Shown piece after piece: positions 1 through 5,675 of a DNA stretch of 6,107 nt (position 1 is its first letter; every line of letters begins with the position of its first letter). Both the position numbers and the translations under genes were made by a program. Under the pieces are notes generated by a model. That model worked only from the letters and a program-made list of their open reading frames with translations. It was not told the origin of the DNA and ran no database searches. The stretch covers positions 1-6,107 of the forward strand of contig JACMKW010000079.1 of assembly GCA_014379885.1 (NCBI GenBank), in the 5' to 3' direction. Source of the DNA: Rhizobacter sp. GTDB lineage: Bacteria > Pseudomonadota > Gammaproteobacteria > Burkholderiales > Burkholderiaceae.

Positions 1-1335
1 CACCAGCGCACCGAGCACCACCAGCAGCACGGCCGCCAGGCCGATGGCCACCGTCAGCCAACGCCCCGCCCGGCGCTCTTGCGCAAGTGCGTGCTCGGAG
101 GCTTTTTGCGTCTGCTGCAGCAGCACCATTTCGCGGTCGCGCGCGGCGTTGTCGATTTCCATTTTCAGCGTGGCAAAACGTTCGTCGAGCTGGCGCGACA
201 GCAGCTGATCGCTGGCGGCCTTGAAGCGGGTTTGCTGCTCGAACGCGCCGCGCCAGTCACCCAGCTCGGCCAGCGTGTCTGACAGCGCGCCGTGTGTGGC
301 CGCCAGTTCGGCCAGTGCGTCGGCGCTGGTGAACACCTTGAGCGCTTCGTTCAGCGCCGCCACACTCTCGGGCAAGCGGCGCAGCATGCGCAGCGCAATG
401 CCTCGCTGCAGCAAAATTTGCGCATGCAAGCGCGCATCGAGCACGCTCCTTTGCTGCGCCGCGGCCTGGTCGAGCAAGGGCAACGCATTCTGTGGCGCGC
501 CGCGCGCGTTTTGCACACTGGCCAGGCCGCGCAGTGCGTAAGCAATGCCACGGGTGTAGCCCAGCTCGCGGCTGAGTTTGAGCACGCTGTCGAAGGCCTG
601 CTGGGCGGCGTCCCAGTCGCGCAGGTTTTCCAGCGAGCGGCCCAGGTTGTACTGCGTCACCGCCTGCTCGCGCAGCAGGCCGGCAGCGGTCTGGGCCTTC
701 AGTGCTGCTTCGTAGTAGTGGCGCGCCTGGGAATAGTCACCCATGCGGTTGTAGAGGATGGCAATGGTGTTCTCGACTGTCAGCGTGTACAGCGGCATCT
801 GCAGCCGCTCGAACAACGCACGTGCACGCTTCAAGTCGGCGAGGCCATTGGCAAACTCGCCACGCACACCGCGCAGGTGGCCGCGGTTGAAGAGGCCGTC
901 GGCCAGCATTTCGTCGTCGCGCGTCTTGTCGGCCAGCGCCACTTCTTCTTCGTACAGCGCCAGCGCGCGGGTGTTGTCGCCCGCGCCTTCGTACAAACCC
1001 CCTTCGCAGCCCAGCAAGCCGGCCGCGAGGCCTTTGCGCTGCAGTTGCGGCGCCAGGGCACGGCCCTGGGCCACGTGGCGCTCGGCAGCTGCGCGGTCAC
1101 GCTCAGAGTGGTAATCGCATAACAGCAAGTGGGCGCGCACCTGCAAGTCAGCATCGGGGCGGGTGGCGAGCAATTGCAAGGCTTGCTCGGCGAGCTTGCG
1201 GCTGCGTTCGGGGTCAATCTTCACCTGGGCCTGGCTCTGGTCGACCAGCTGGCGCGCCTCAAGCAACACGTCACTGGCCGCATGCCCGAGCAGGGGCTGC
1301 AGCACAAGCAAGGTCAGGAGGACGGTGAAGCGCAC
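1..1335 (-). CDS. TPR-repeat periplasmic sensor protein, C-terminus cut by window edge
   Basis: The frame reads continuously for 445 codons from a GTG at 1335 to the left edge without a stop. Seen: a hydrophobic start (VRFTVLLTLLVLQPLLGHAA) ending in a plausible signal-peptidase site before SD, then an all-helical Ala/Leu-rich region with TPR-like helical pairs at about residues 185-300 (for example YNRMGDYSQARHYYEAAL and YNLGRSLENLRDWDAAQQAF). A charged, probably coiled-coil stretch follows at about 383-422, then a transmembrane segment from about 426 to the edge. Signal peptide, TPR domain, coiled coil and one membrane span is the sensor half of proteins whose cytoplasmic end is usually a GGDEF diguanylate cyclase or a histidine kinase. 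That missing output domain is inferred, with GGDEF somewhat more likely. An in-frame ATG at 1386 would add 17 residues. I prefer GTG because it places the signal peptide at the N-terminus and leaves room for promoters before the divergent acetyltransferase. Neither start has a clear ribosome-binding site. Confidence 0.85.
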   Translation of the reverse strand, partial: MRFTVLLTLLVLQPLLGHAASDVLLEARQLVDQSQAQVKIDPERSRKLAEQALQLLATRPDADLQVRAHLLLCDYHSERDRAAAERHVAQGRALAPQLQRKGLAAGLLGCEGGLYEGAGDNTRALALYEEEVALADKTRDDEMLADGLFNRGHLRGVRGEFANGLADLKRARALFERLQMPLYTLTVENTIAILYNRMGDYSQARHYYEAALKAQTAAGLLREQAVTQYNLGRSLENLRDWDAAQQAFDSVLKLSRELGYTRGIAYALRGLASVQNARGAPQNALPLLDQAAAQQRSVLDARLHAQILLQRGIALRMLRRLPESVAALNEALKVFTSADALAELAATHGALSDTLAELGDWRGAFEQQTRFKAASDQLLSRQLDERFATLKMEIDNAARDREMVLLQQTQKASEHALAQERRAGRWLTVAIGLAAVLLVVLGALV

Positions 1336-1394
1336 TGAGGGAGGGCGAGTAAGTGACTGTGAAGCATTGTCGCCTCGGCCCGGCATGGTCCAGA

Positions 1395-1868
1395 ATGCCG
1401 CCCATGATCACCGAAAGCGACATCAGCCTGGCTGTACCGGCCGACGCCGTGGCCATTGCTGCGCTGTCGCGGCGCGCCATCGAACACGGGCTCGATTGGC
1501 GCTGGACGCCGCACCGCGTGATGAACAGCATGGCCGATGCCGACACCAACGTGGTGGTGGCCCGCCGCGGCGCCGACTTGCTGGGCTTCGCGATCATGAG
1601 CTATGCCGCCGCCGACGCCCACGTGCTGCTCTTGGCCACCCAGCCACGCTGCCGCCGCCAGGGTGTGGGCAGTGCGCTGCTGGCCTGGCTCGAACTCACA
1701 GCACGCGTGGCCGGCATCAACAAGGTCTACCTCGAAGCCCGCAGCGACAACGCTGGTGCCCGCGCCTTCTACCGCCACCACGGTTTTGCTGAGGTAGACC
1801 GGCGAACCGGCTACTACCAGGGTGTGGAAGACGCGGTGCGCATGGCCAAGACTCTGGTGGGGGAGTAG
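1395..1868 (+). CDS. GNAT family N-acetyltransferase, RimI-like
   Basis: Transfers an acetyl group from acetyl-CoA to an amine; the substrate is unknown. Numbered from the ATG at 1404 (154 residues), the acetyl-CoA pyrophosphate loop RRQGVGSALL lies at about 84-93 and matches the GNAT motif R/QxxGxG/A. The C-terminal part LEARSDNAGARAFYRHHGF (110-128) followed by RRTGYY (133-138) is the layout of RimI-type enzymes. E111 and Y123 are 12 residues apart, the spacing of the catalytic Glu and Tyr of enterobacterial RimI, so the enzyme is probably active. The start could be 1395 (157 residues) or 1404. A GTG at 1353 in the same frame is possible but adds a poor N-terminus. No strong Shine-Dalgarno precedes any of them. 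The gene stands alone, divergent from the TPR gene and convergent with the dehydratase. True rimI often sits beside tsaB, which is not seen here, so this is more likely a paralogue of unknown target. Confidence 0.88.
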   Translation: MPPMITESDISLAVPADAVAIAALSRRAIEHGLDWRWTPHRVMNSMADADTNVVVARRGADLLGFAIMSYAAADAHVLLLATQPRCRRQGVGSALLAWLELTARVAGINKVYLEARSDNAGARAFYRHHGFAEVDRRTGYYQGVEDAVRMAKTLVGE

Positions 1869-1907
1869 GCCCCCCAGTCGCTTCGCTCCTGCCCCCAAGG
1901 GGCTGAG
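1869..1907 (+). repeat. Intergenic GC-rich repeat, copy 1 (left part)
   Basis: Directly after the acetyltransferase stop lies a GC-rich segment that aligns, with small gaps, to the reverse complement of 5530-5572. Shared blocks are GCCCCC, then CTTC, then CTGCCCCC followed by AGGGGC. It contains a small perfect hairpin GCCCC-CAA-GGGGC at 1891-1903. A second shared block, GGCGGCCCGGC, occurs at 1992-2002 here and at 5508-5518 in copy 2, so copy 1 may extend to about 2023 with other sequence in the middle. I associate such elements with Comamonadaceae intergenic regions. They may act as weak terminators, but there is no T-tract. Confidence 0.6.
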
Positions 1908-1916
1908 CCCGGACAT

Positions 1917-1937
1917 ATCTTGTCCAGTGGACAAGAT
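1917..1937. promoter_or_regulatory. Perfect inverted repeat, possible operator
   Basis: Nine-base arms ATCTTGTCC and GGACAAGAT flank the spacer AGT with no mismatch. An overlapping dyad, GGACA (1911-1915) with TGTCC (1921-1925), gives three alternating half-sites. The core TGTCCAGTGGACA (1921-1933) fits both the LysR T-N11-A rule and a generic GntR/TetR-like dyad. It lies between two convergent genes, 49 bases after the acetyltransferase stop, where an operator is not expected. As RNA it could form a hairpin, but no U-run follows on either strand. Confidence 0.45.
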
Positions 1938-1952
1938 GTGCCTGGTGAAGAG

Positions 1953-2010
1953 TTGGGCGTCCTCGCCCAACGCGGCCTGCAAGGCCCACCTGGCGGCCCG
2001 GCAAAGCCGG
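1953..2010. repeat. Cluster of three short perfect hairpins in convergent intergenic region
   Basis: Three perfect dyads follow each other: TTGGGCG-TCCT-CGCCCAA at 1953-1970, GGCCT-GCA-AGGCC at 1974-1986 and CCGGC-AAA-GCCGG at 1998-2010. Together with the hairpin at 1891-1903 and the inverted repeat at 1917-1937, most of the 183-base gap between the two converging genes can fold. This is a plausible place for bidirectional transcription arrest, although no T-tract typical of intrinsic terminators is present. The last hairpin overlaps the block shared with the second repeat copy. Confidence 0.5.
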
Positions 2011-2051
2011 TTCCGCGGGCGTTGCTTGAGGGCCACCTCGCTTCGCGGGTG

Positions 2052-3068
2052 TCACGGGCTGGCCGCACGCGCCAAGAGTTCGCTGAAGCGCGCAGCGTCG
2101 ATGTTGGTGCCGCACACGATCAGCGCCACGCGCTTGCCGGCCAGCCGCTCGCGCAACGGGCCCAGCAATGCGGCCGTGGCCGCCGCCGCGGCGGGTTCGG
2201 CCACCAATTTCATGTCGCAGAACAGGTGGTGCATGGCAAGGGCGAGTTCGTCGTCGCTCACACGCACGATCGCGTCCACAAAGCGCCTGCACACACCGAA
2301 GCTGTAGTCCAGCGCGTAGGGCGCGCCCAGGCTGTCGGCCACGGTGTCTACACGCTCCAATTGCACCGGGTGGCCGGCCTGGAAGCTGCGGTACATGGCA
2401 TCGGCGCCGAAAGGCTCCACACCGAACACGTCACAGCGCGGGTTGATCTGCTTCACGGCCGCGGCGATGCCGCCGCACAGGCCGCCACCGCCCACCGGCA
2501 CCACCACGGCGTCGAGCCCGCGCACCTGTCGCATCAGCTCCAGGCCGATGGTCGCTGTGCCTTCAGCGGTGCGCGGCCCGTCGAAGGGGTGGACCATGCT
2601 GCGGCCGTCGTCGGCCACCAGCTTTTGCGCTAAGGCGAACGCCTGGTGCACGGTGTCGGTGAGCAGCAGCTCGGCGCCTTCGGCGCGGCAGGCTTCGATG
2701 CGCACCGGGCTCGCGTGGCGCGGCATGGCCAGCTTGGCATGGGCTCCCACGGCACGTGCCGCAAACGCGACAGCGACCGCATGGTTGCCTGCACTGGCCG
2801 CCACCACGCCGCGTTGCCGCGCGGGCTCGTCGAGCGCCTGCAGGCAGTTGAGCGCGCCACGCAGCTTGAAGCTGCCGGTGCGCTGGAACAGCTCGAGCTT
2901 CAACCACACCTCGGTCTGCGGGCTCAGCGATTGCTCGACGATGCCGGTCTGCCAACGCCACACCGGCGTTTGCAAGATGTGGCCGGCCAGGCGCGCAGCG
3001 GTGCGCTCGATTTCGTGAAGGCGGGGATAGACAACCGACGCCTGGGCGTCAGGGGCAAGCAATGACAT
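2052..3068 (-). CDS. PLP-dependent threonine/serine dehydratase-like enzyme
   Basis: A fold-type II pyridoxal-phosphate enzyme of the threonine ammonia-lyase / serine dehydratase group, 338 residues. Seen: GSFKLRGA (65-72), with K68 the expected Schiff-base lysine; SAGNHA (92-97), which contacts the cofactor; the phosphate-binding glycine loop PVGGGGLCGG (191-200); GVEPFGAD (216-223); and CGTNID near the end, where C319 takes the place of the Ser/Cys that bonds the pyridine nitrogen. All core residues are present, so it should be active, converting threonine or serine to a 2-oxo acid and ammonia, or acting on a related hydroxy-amino acid. The length matches the short catabolic type, and there is no ACT domain as in biosynthetic IlvA, so isoleucine feedback is not expected. 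The ATG at 3068 is chosen because GGAGAG lies 5 bases upstream and the family N-terminus starts here. A longer in-frame extension to 3317 lacks homology-like features. It appears monocistronic, and the substrate is not decided by the neighbours. Confidence 0.88.
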   Translation of the reverse strand: MSLLAPDAQASVVYPRLHEIERTAARLAGHILQTPVWRWQTGIVEQSLSPQTEVWLKLELFQRTGSFKLRGALNCLQALDEPARQRGVVAASAGNHAVAVAFAARAVGAHAKLAMPRHASPVRIEACRAEGAELLLTDTVHQAFALAQKLVADDGRSMVHPFDGPRTAEGTATIGLELMRQVRGLDAVVVPVGGGGLCGGIAAAVKQINPRCDVFGVEPFGADAMYRSFQAGHPVQLERVDTVADSLGAPYALDYSFGVCRRFVDAIVRVSDDELALAMHHLFCDMKLVAEPAAAAATAALLGPLRERLAGKRVALIVCGTNIDAARFSELLARAASP

Positions 3069-3294
3069 GGGAACTCTCCATTCGATCCGTGTGGGGCGCG
3101 GCAAGCGCGCAACGACAAACGCAACCACAAACGACAGGACCGCCAAGCACCGGCCGAAGCCGCAGCTCAACGATCCCGGCGAATTCGAATCGGACGAAGG
3201 GAGCGGGCAGGAACGGGGAAGAAGCTGGACGCGAAGCGCATGACCCACACACGCAGGGCTTGCGCGAGGGTGGGGGTGGGGCCAGGGCGGTGCA
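3069..3294. other. Intergenic gap upstream of the dehydratase, no gene seen
   Basis: These 226 bases separate the diguanylate cyclase stop from the dehydratase start, both on the minus strand. They should hold the dehydratase promoter, but I cannot find a convincing -35/-10 pair on the minus strand. The ribosome-binding site GGAGAG (minus strand, 3074-3079) is clear. A short direct repeat, AACGACA at 3111-3117 and again at 3130-3136 (19 bases apart), together with ACAAACG at 3115-3121 and 3127-3133, is the only patterned sequence. No terminator with a T-tract is visible for the diguanylate cyclase. Confidence 0.5.
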
Positions 3295-4488
3295 TCACGG
3301 GCTGGATGATGGCACACCCTCCCGCTTGGGGGCGATCACCCGGGCCGGCGCGGGTGGTGGGGTGGACGACGGGACCGGTGACACCACGCTGCGGTCGCGG
3401 CCCCCTTGTTTGGCCGCATACATCGCCTGGTCGGCCCGCTCGATGGCGACGGCCAGTTTCTCGCCGGGCTGGCAGATGGCAATGCCGGCCGAGAAGGTGA
3501 CACGCAGCGCGGGGTCGATGGCATTGAAGCGCACGCTTGACAGCTGCATGTGCACGCGCGCGAGCACACCCACGGCGGCCTCGGCCGGCGTCTCGGGCAG
3601 CATCACGATGAACTCTTCGCCACCCCAGCGGCCGAGCGTGTCGGTTTCGCGCAGCGCCGCGGCGGCGCCTTCGGCAAAGGTGCGCAGCACTTCGTCGCCC
3701 TGGGCGTGGCCATGCTCGTCGTTGACACGCTTGAAATGGTCGATGTCGATCAGCGCCACGCACAAAGGCCGGCCGTTGCGCTCGGCGCGCTGGGCTTCCT
3801 GCTGCATCAGCTCAAGCGCATGGCGGCGGTTGTAGAGGCCGGTCAGCTCGTCGTGGATGGCGAGCTGGCGGTTCTGCTCCAGTGCCTTTTCCAGATCGAC
3901 ACGGTGCTGAACCAGCTTGTGCCGCATCTTGCTGAGCTGCCCGGCCAGCACGGCGATCGCCGGCAGAACCACCGCCACCAGCATGAAGTGCATGGCTTCC
4001 TCGTGCAGCGGAAAACGCGCGGGCCAGCGGTCGTGACACCACCACATGGTGGCGCCCAGCAAGGCCACGGCAAAGACACTCAGGCCCCACACCTGGCGCG
4101 GCTTGAGCGCAAACATGCCGACGATGAGGGTGACGGCCAGCGCCAGCAGGCTGGCACCGCGTACCGGGCCGGTCATCACGTATGCGGCAACGGTGCTGAA
4201 CACGCTGAACACACCTTGCGGCAGGGTCAGGGCAGGGTCTTCGGTGAAGCGCAGGTTGAAGCCGCTGCGCACCGCGACATAGAACCCGAAAACGCCCGTC
4301 AGGGTGAGCACCGACCACAGGGCGGCGTGCAGGCCCGGCAACAAGCCCGCCCAGACGCCATACACCGCGATGGCGGTCAGGATCAAATCGAGCAAGGCCG
4401 TCAGCAAGATCTGCGTGATGCGCACCCGCTGGCGCTTGTCCGTACCCAAGACGGCGGAACCCATCCAGTGAACGATCGGGTATTGCAT
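3295..4488 (-). CDS. Membrane-anchored GGDEF diguanylate cyclase
   Basis: Makes cyclic di-GMP from two GTP at the inner membrane. The 397-residue protein has about five to six hydrophobic segments in residues 25-183 (roughly 25-47, 53-73, 93-107, 112-128, 133-150 and 166-183). No named sensor domain is recognised there. A short linker helix (about 185-208) leads to the GGDEF domain, which begins at DELTGLYNRR (213-222). Visible active-site parts are DIDHFKRVND (248-257), with D248 a metal ligand, and GGEEF at 289-293. RETD at 280-283 lies five residues before it, the RxxD inhibitory site for product feedback. Both are intact, so an active, feedback-inhibited enzyme is expected. After the domain there is a roughly 30-residue tail rich in Pro and Ser (about 365-397). 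No EAL domain is present. The ATG at 4488 has no good ribosome-binding site, and M9 (4464) is an alternative. The LysR gene ends 96 bases upstream on the same strand; co-transcription is possible but not shown. Confidence 0.93.
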   Translation of the reverse strand: MQYPIVHWMGSAVLGTDKRQRVRITQILLTALLDLILTAIAVYGVWAGLLPGLHAALWSVLTLTGVFGFYVAVRSGFNLRFTEDPALTLPQGVFSVFSTVAAYVMTGPVRGASLLALAVTLIVGMFALKPRQVWGLSVFAVALLGATMWWCHDRWPARFPLHEEAMHFMLVAVVLPAIAVLAGQLSKMRHKLVQHRVDLEKALEQNRQLAIHDELTGLYNRRHALELMQQEAQRAERNGRPLCVALIDIDHFKRVNDEHGHAQGDEVLRTFAEGAAAALRETDTLGRWGGEEFIVMLPETPAEAAVGVLARVHMQLSSVRFNAIDPALRVTFSAGIAICQPGEKLAVAIERADQAMYAAKQGGRDRSVVSPVPSSTPPPAPARVIAPKREGVPSSSP

Positions 4489-4559
4489 GGGGGTGATATC
4501 GGCCGGCGGCGGCTTTGCTTGAGTTTTAACGGCTCGGCGGGATTGTGGCGGGGGCGACG

Positions 4560-4578
4560 ACCCTTTGGGAAAGAGGGT
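4560..4578 (-). terminator. Weak stem-loop after the LysR gene
   Basis: ACCCTTT (4560-4566) can pair with the segment ending AGAGGGT (4578) around a GGGAA loop, seven pairs with one wobble on the plus strand. On the minus strand, the transcript of the LysR gene, the wobble becomes a C/A mismatch. It begins 7 bases past the LysR stop. No U-run follows, so termination here would be weak or absent, which would allow read-through into the diguanylate cyclase. Confidence 0.25.
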
Positions 4579-4584
4579 TGCGCC

Positions 4585-5493
4585 TCACGCCCACAGCTTG
4601 AGCAGGAGTTCACGAACCAGTTCGGTCGACTGGTCTATCAAGGGCCCGCGGTGGCGCTGCGACGACGTGGCGATCCACAGCGTGGTGGTCATCTTGGGCT
4701 TGCGGATGGGCCGCACCTGGAAGCTGTCTTCATGTCCGCTGCCCCGGATGGCGTTGAGCGCCAGCACCGCATGCGCCTGGTCCTGCTGCACCAAGTCAAG
4801 GATCGCGGGAATGCTTTCCACCTCCAGCGACACCCGCGCTTTGCGGCCTTCGTTGGCGAGCGCCGTTTCCAGCAGCATGCGGATGGAATGCGGCAGGCTG
4901 GGAATCACCAACTCGTGCTCGGCCACCTCGGCCAACGTGACCGGCGGGCCGATCAGCTTGCCGCCCTTGCCGTCCTTTCGACGCGCCGACACCAGGTAAA
5001 GCTGCTCATCGAGCACCGGCACCAGGTCGATCGCGGCCGAGGGCGCCACGTTGTAGACCACCGCGCAGTCAACCCGCCCAATGGCCAGCCACTCCAGCAC
5101 ATAGGTCGACAGGCCTTCGACCACACTCAGCGTGGCTTTGGGGAAACGCGCCCGAAAGGCCACCACCAGCGGGGTGGTGAGGGTGCGGCTCACACTCGGT
5201 GGCAGCGCGAGCACGAGGCGGCCGGTTGCGGCGCCGCGGTGGTCTTCCATGTCGAGCCGCGCCCGTTCCACCTGCTGCAAGATGCCGCGGCCATGGGCCA
5301 GCAGGCGCGTACCGGCCTCGGTGAGCGTGACACCGCGGCCATTGCGTTCGAAGAGGGATTGGCGCAGCTCCACTTCGAGCGAACGCACCTGGCGGCTCAG
5401 CGCCGGCTGGGCGATCGAGAGGAAGCTCGCGGCACGCGTGAAGCTGCCGAGTTCAGCCACGTGAACGAAGTATTCGAGTTGCTTCAAATCCAT
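4585..5493 (-). CDS. LysR-type transcriptional regulator
   Basis: A DNA-binding regulator of 302 residues, the usual LysR length. The N-terminal winged helix-turn-helix runs from about residue 1 to 60, with FTRAASFLSIAQPALSRQVR (18-37) as the helix-turn-helix and NGRGVTLTEAG (51-61) as the wing. A linker helix (about 62-90) joins a C-terminal effector-binding domain of about 210 residues that should sense a small molecule. The start at 5493 gives the family's conserved MDLKQLEYFVHVAELGSF beginning, with GAGAGG 8 bases upstream. It is divergent from the PrpF-family gene, so by the common LysR arrangement it probably controls that operon and its own expression through the dyad at 5581-5597. Known parallels are LysR regulators of protocatechuate 4,5-cleavage and tricarboxylate catabolism, such as PmdR. 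The inducer would then be a pathway intermediate, but this is inference. The effector domain cannot be assigned from sequence alone. Confidence 0.93.
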   Translation of the reverse strand: MDLKQLEYFVHVAELGSFTRAASFLSIAQPALSRQVRSLEVELRQSLFERNGRGVTLTEAGTRLLAHGRGILQQVERARLDMEDHRGAATGRLVLALPPSVSRTLTTPLVVAFRARFPKATLSVVEGLSTYVLEWLAIGRVDCAVVYNVAPSAAIDLVPVLDEQLYLVSARRKDGKGGKLIGPPVTLAEVAEHELVIPSLPHSIRMLLETALANEGRKARVSLEVESIPAILDLVQQDQAHAVLALNAIRGSGHEDSFQVRPIRKPKMTTTLWIATSSQRHRGPLIDQSTELVRELLLKLWA

Positions 5494-5507
5494 GGATCAG
5501 GCCTCTC

Positions 5508-5572
5508 GCCGGGCCGCCCCAAAGGAGGCCTGCGCCCCCTCGGGGGCAGCGAAAGAAGTGAGTGTGGGGGCT
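5508..5572 (-). repeat. Intergenic GC-rich repeat, copy 2, in LysR leader
   Basis: Read on the minus strand, this segment has GCCCCC, CTTC, CTGCCCCC-AGGGGC and GGCGGCCCGGC blocks in the same order as the copy after the acetyltransferase, so the two are inverted relative to each other. Its centre is a strong hairpin, GCCCCC (5534-5539) and GGGGGC (5542-5547). It starts 14 bases upstream of the LysR ATG and lies between that start and the putative operator. If the LysR promoter is at the operator, the hairpin would be in the 5' untranslated leader of its mRNA. Confidence 0.6.
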
Positions 5573-5580
5573 CCACATCT

Positions 5581-5597
5581 TATGCCAGAGTGGCATA
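5581..5597. promoter_or_regulatory. T-N11-A dyad, probable LysR operator
   Basis: TATGCCA-GAG-TGGCATA is a perfect 7-base inverted repeat, and its inner 13 bases (5583-5595) fit the LysR consensus T-N11-A. It lies 88 bases upstream of the LysR start and 79 bases upstream of the tautomerase start, in the divergent region, as expected for an autoregulated LysR site. TATGGGC at 5605-5611 and again at 5625-5631, 20 bases apart, may be weaker half-sites on the activation side. Confidence 0.6.
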
Positions 5598-5618
5598 GCT
5601 GCTATATGGGCTATCTCG

Positions 5619-5647
5619 TTGATGTATGGGCAATGCTGCGCAAGAAT
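5619..5647 (+). promoter_or_regulatory. Possible sigma-70 promoter for the PrpF-family gene
   Basis: TTGATG (5619-5624) and AAGAAT (5642-5647) are 17 bases apart, each matching 4 of 6 consensus bases. The start point would be near 5654, which places the dyad centre (5589) at about -65, the classical position of a LysR recognition site. The match is modest, so the call rests on the geometry. Confidence 0.35.
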
Positions 5648-5675
5648 CGCCCGCACTGCCTCTCTTCCACCCGCC

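Noticed and set aside
292..1122. A 276-codon open frame on the plus strand
   Set aside because: It is antisense to the TPR sensor gene, low in family-like features, and explained by third-position G/C bias of the real gene.
1314..2036. A 240-codon minus-strand frame opposite the acetyltransferase
   Set aside because: The plus strand carries intact GNAT motifs, while this frame has no recognisable motif and runs through the hairpin-rich gap.
1920..2633. A 237-codon plus-strand frame opposite the dehydratase
   Set aside because: It starts inside the inverted repeat, and its protein is a His/Ala/Gly-rich antisense shadow of the dehydratase C-terminal half.
3069..3317. N-terminal extension of the dehydratase to an ATG at 3317
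   Set aside because: The extra 83 residues are Pro/Arg/Cys-rich, overlap the end of the diguanylate cyclase gene and are not family-like. ATG 3068 has a good ribosome-binding site and a family-like N-terminus.
3550..5598. A 682-codon open frame on the plus strand
   Set aside because: It runs antisense through the diguanylate cyclase, the gap and the LysR gene. The protein is His/Gln/Arg-rich with no motif, and both opposite-strand genes have clear family motifs. Long antisense frames are common in GC-rich DNA.
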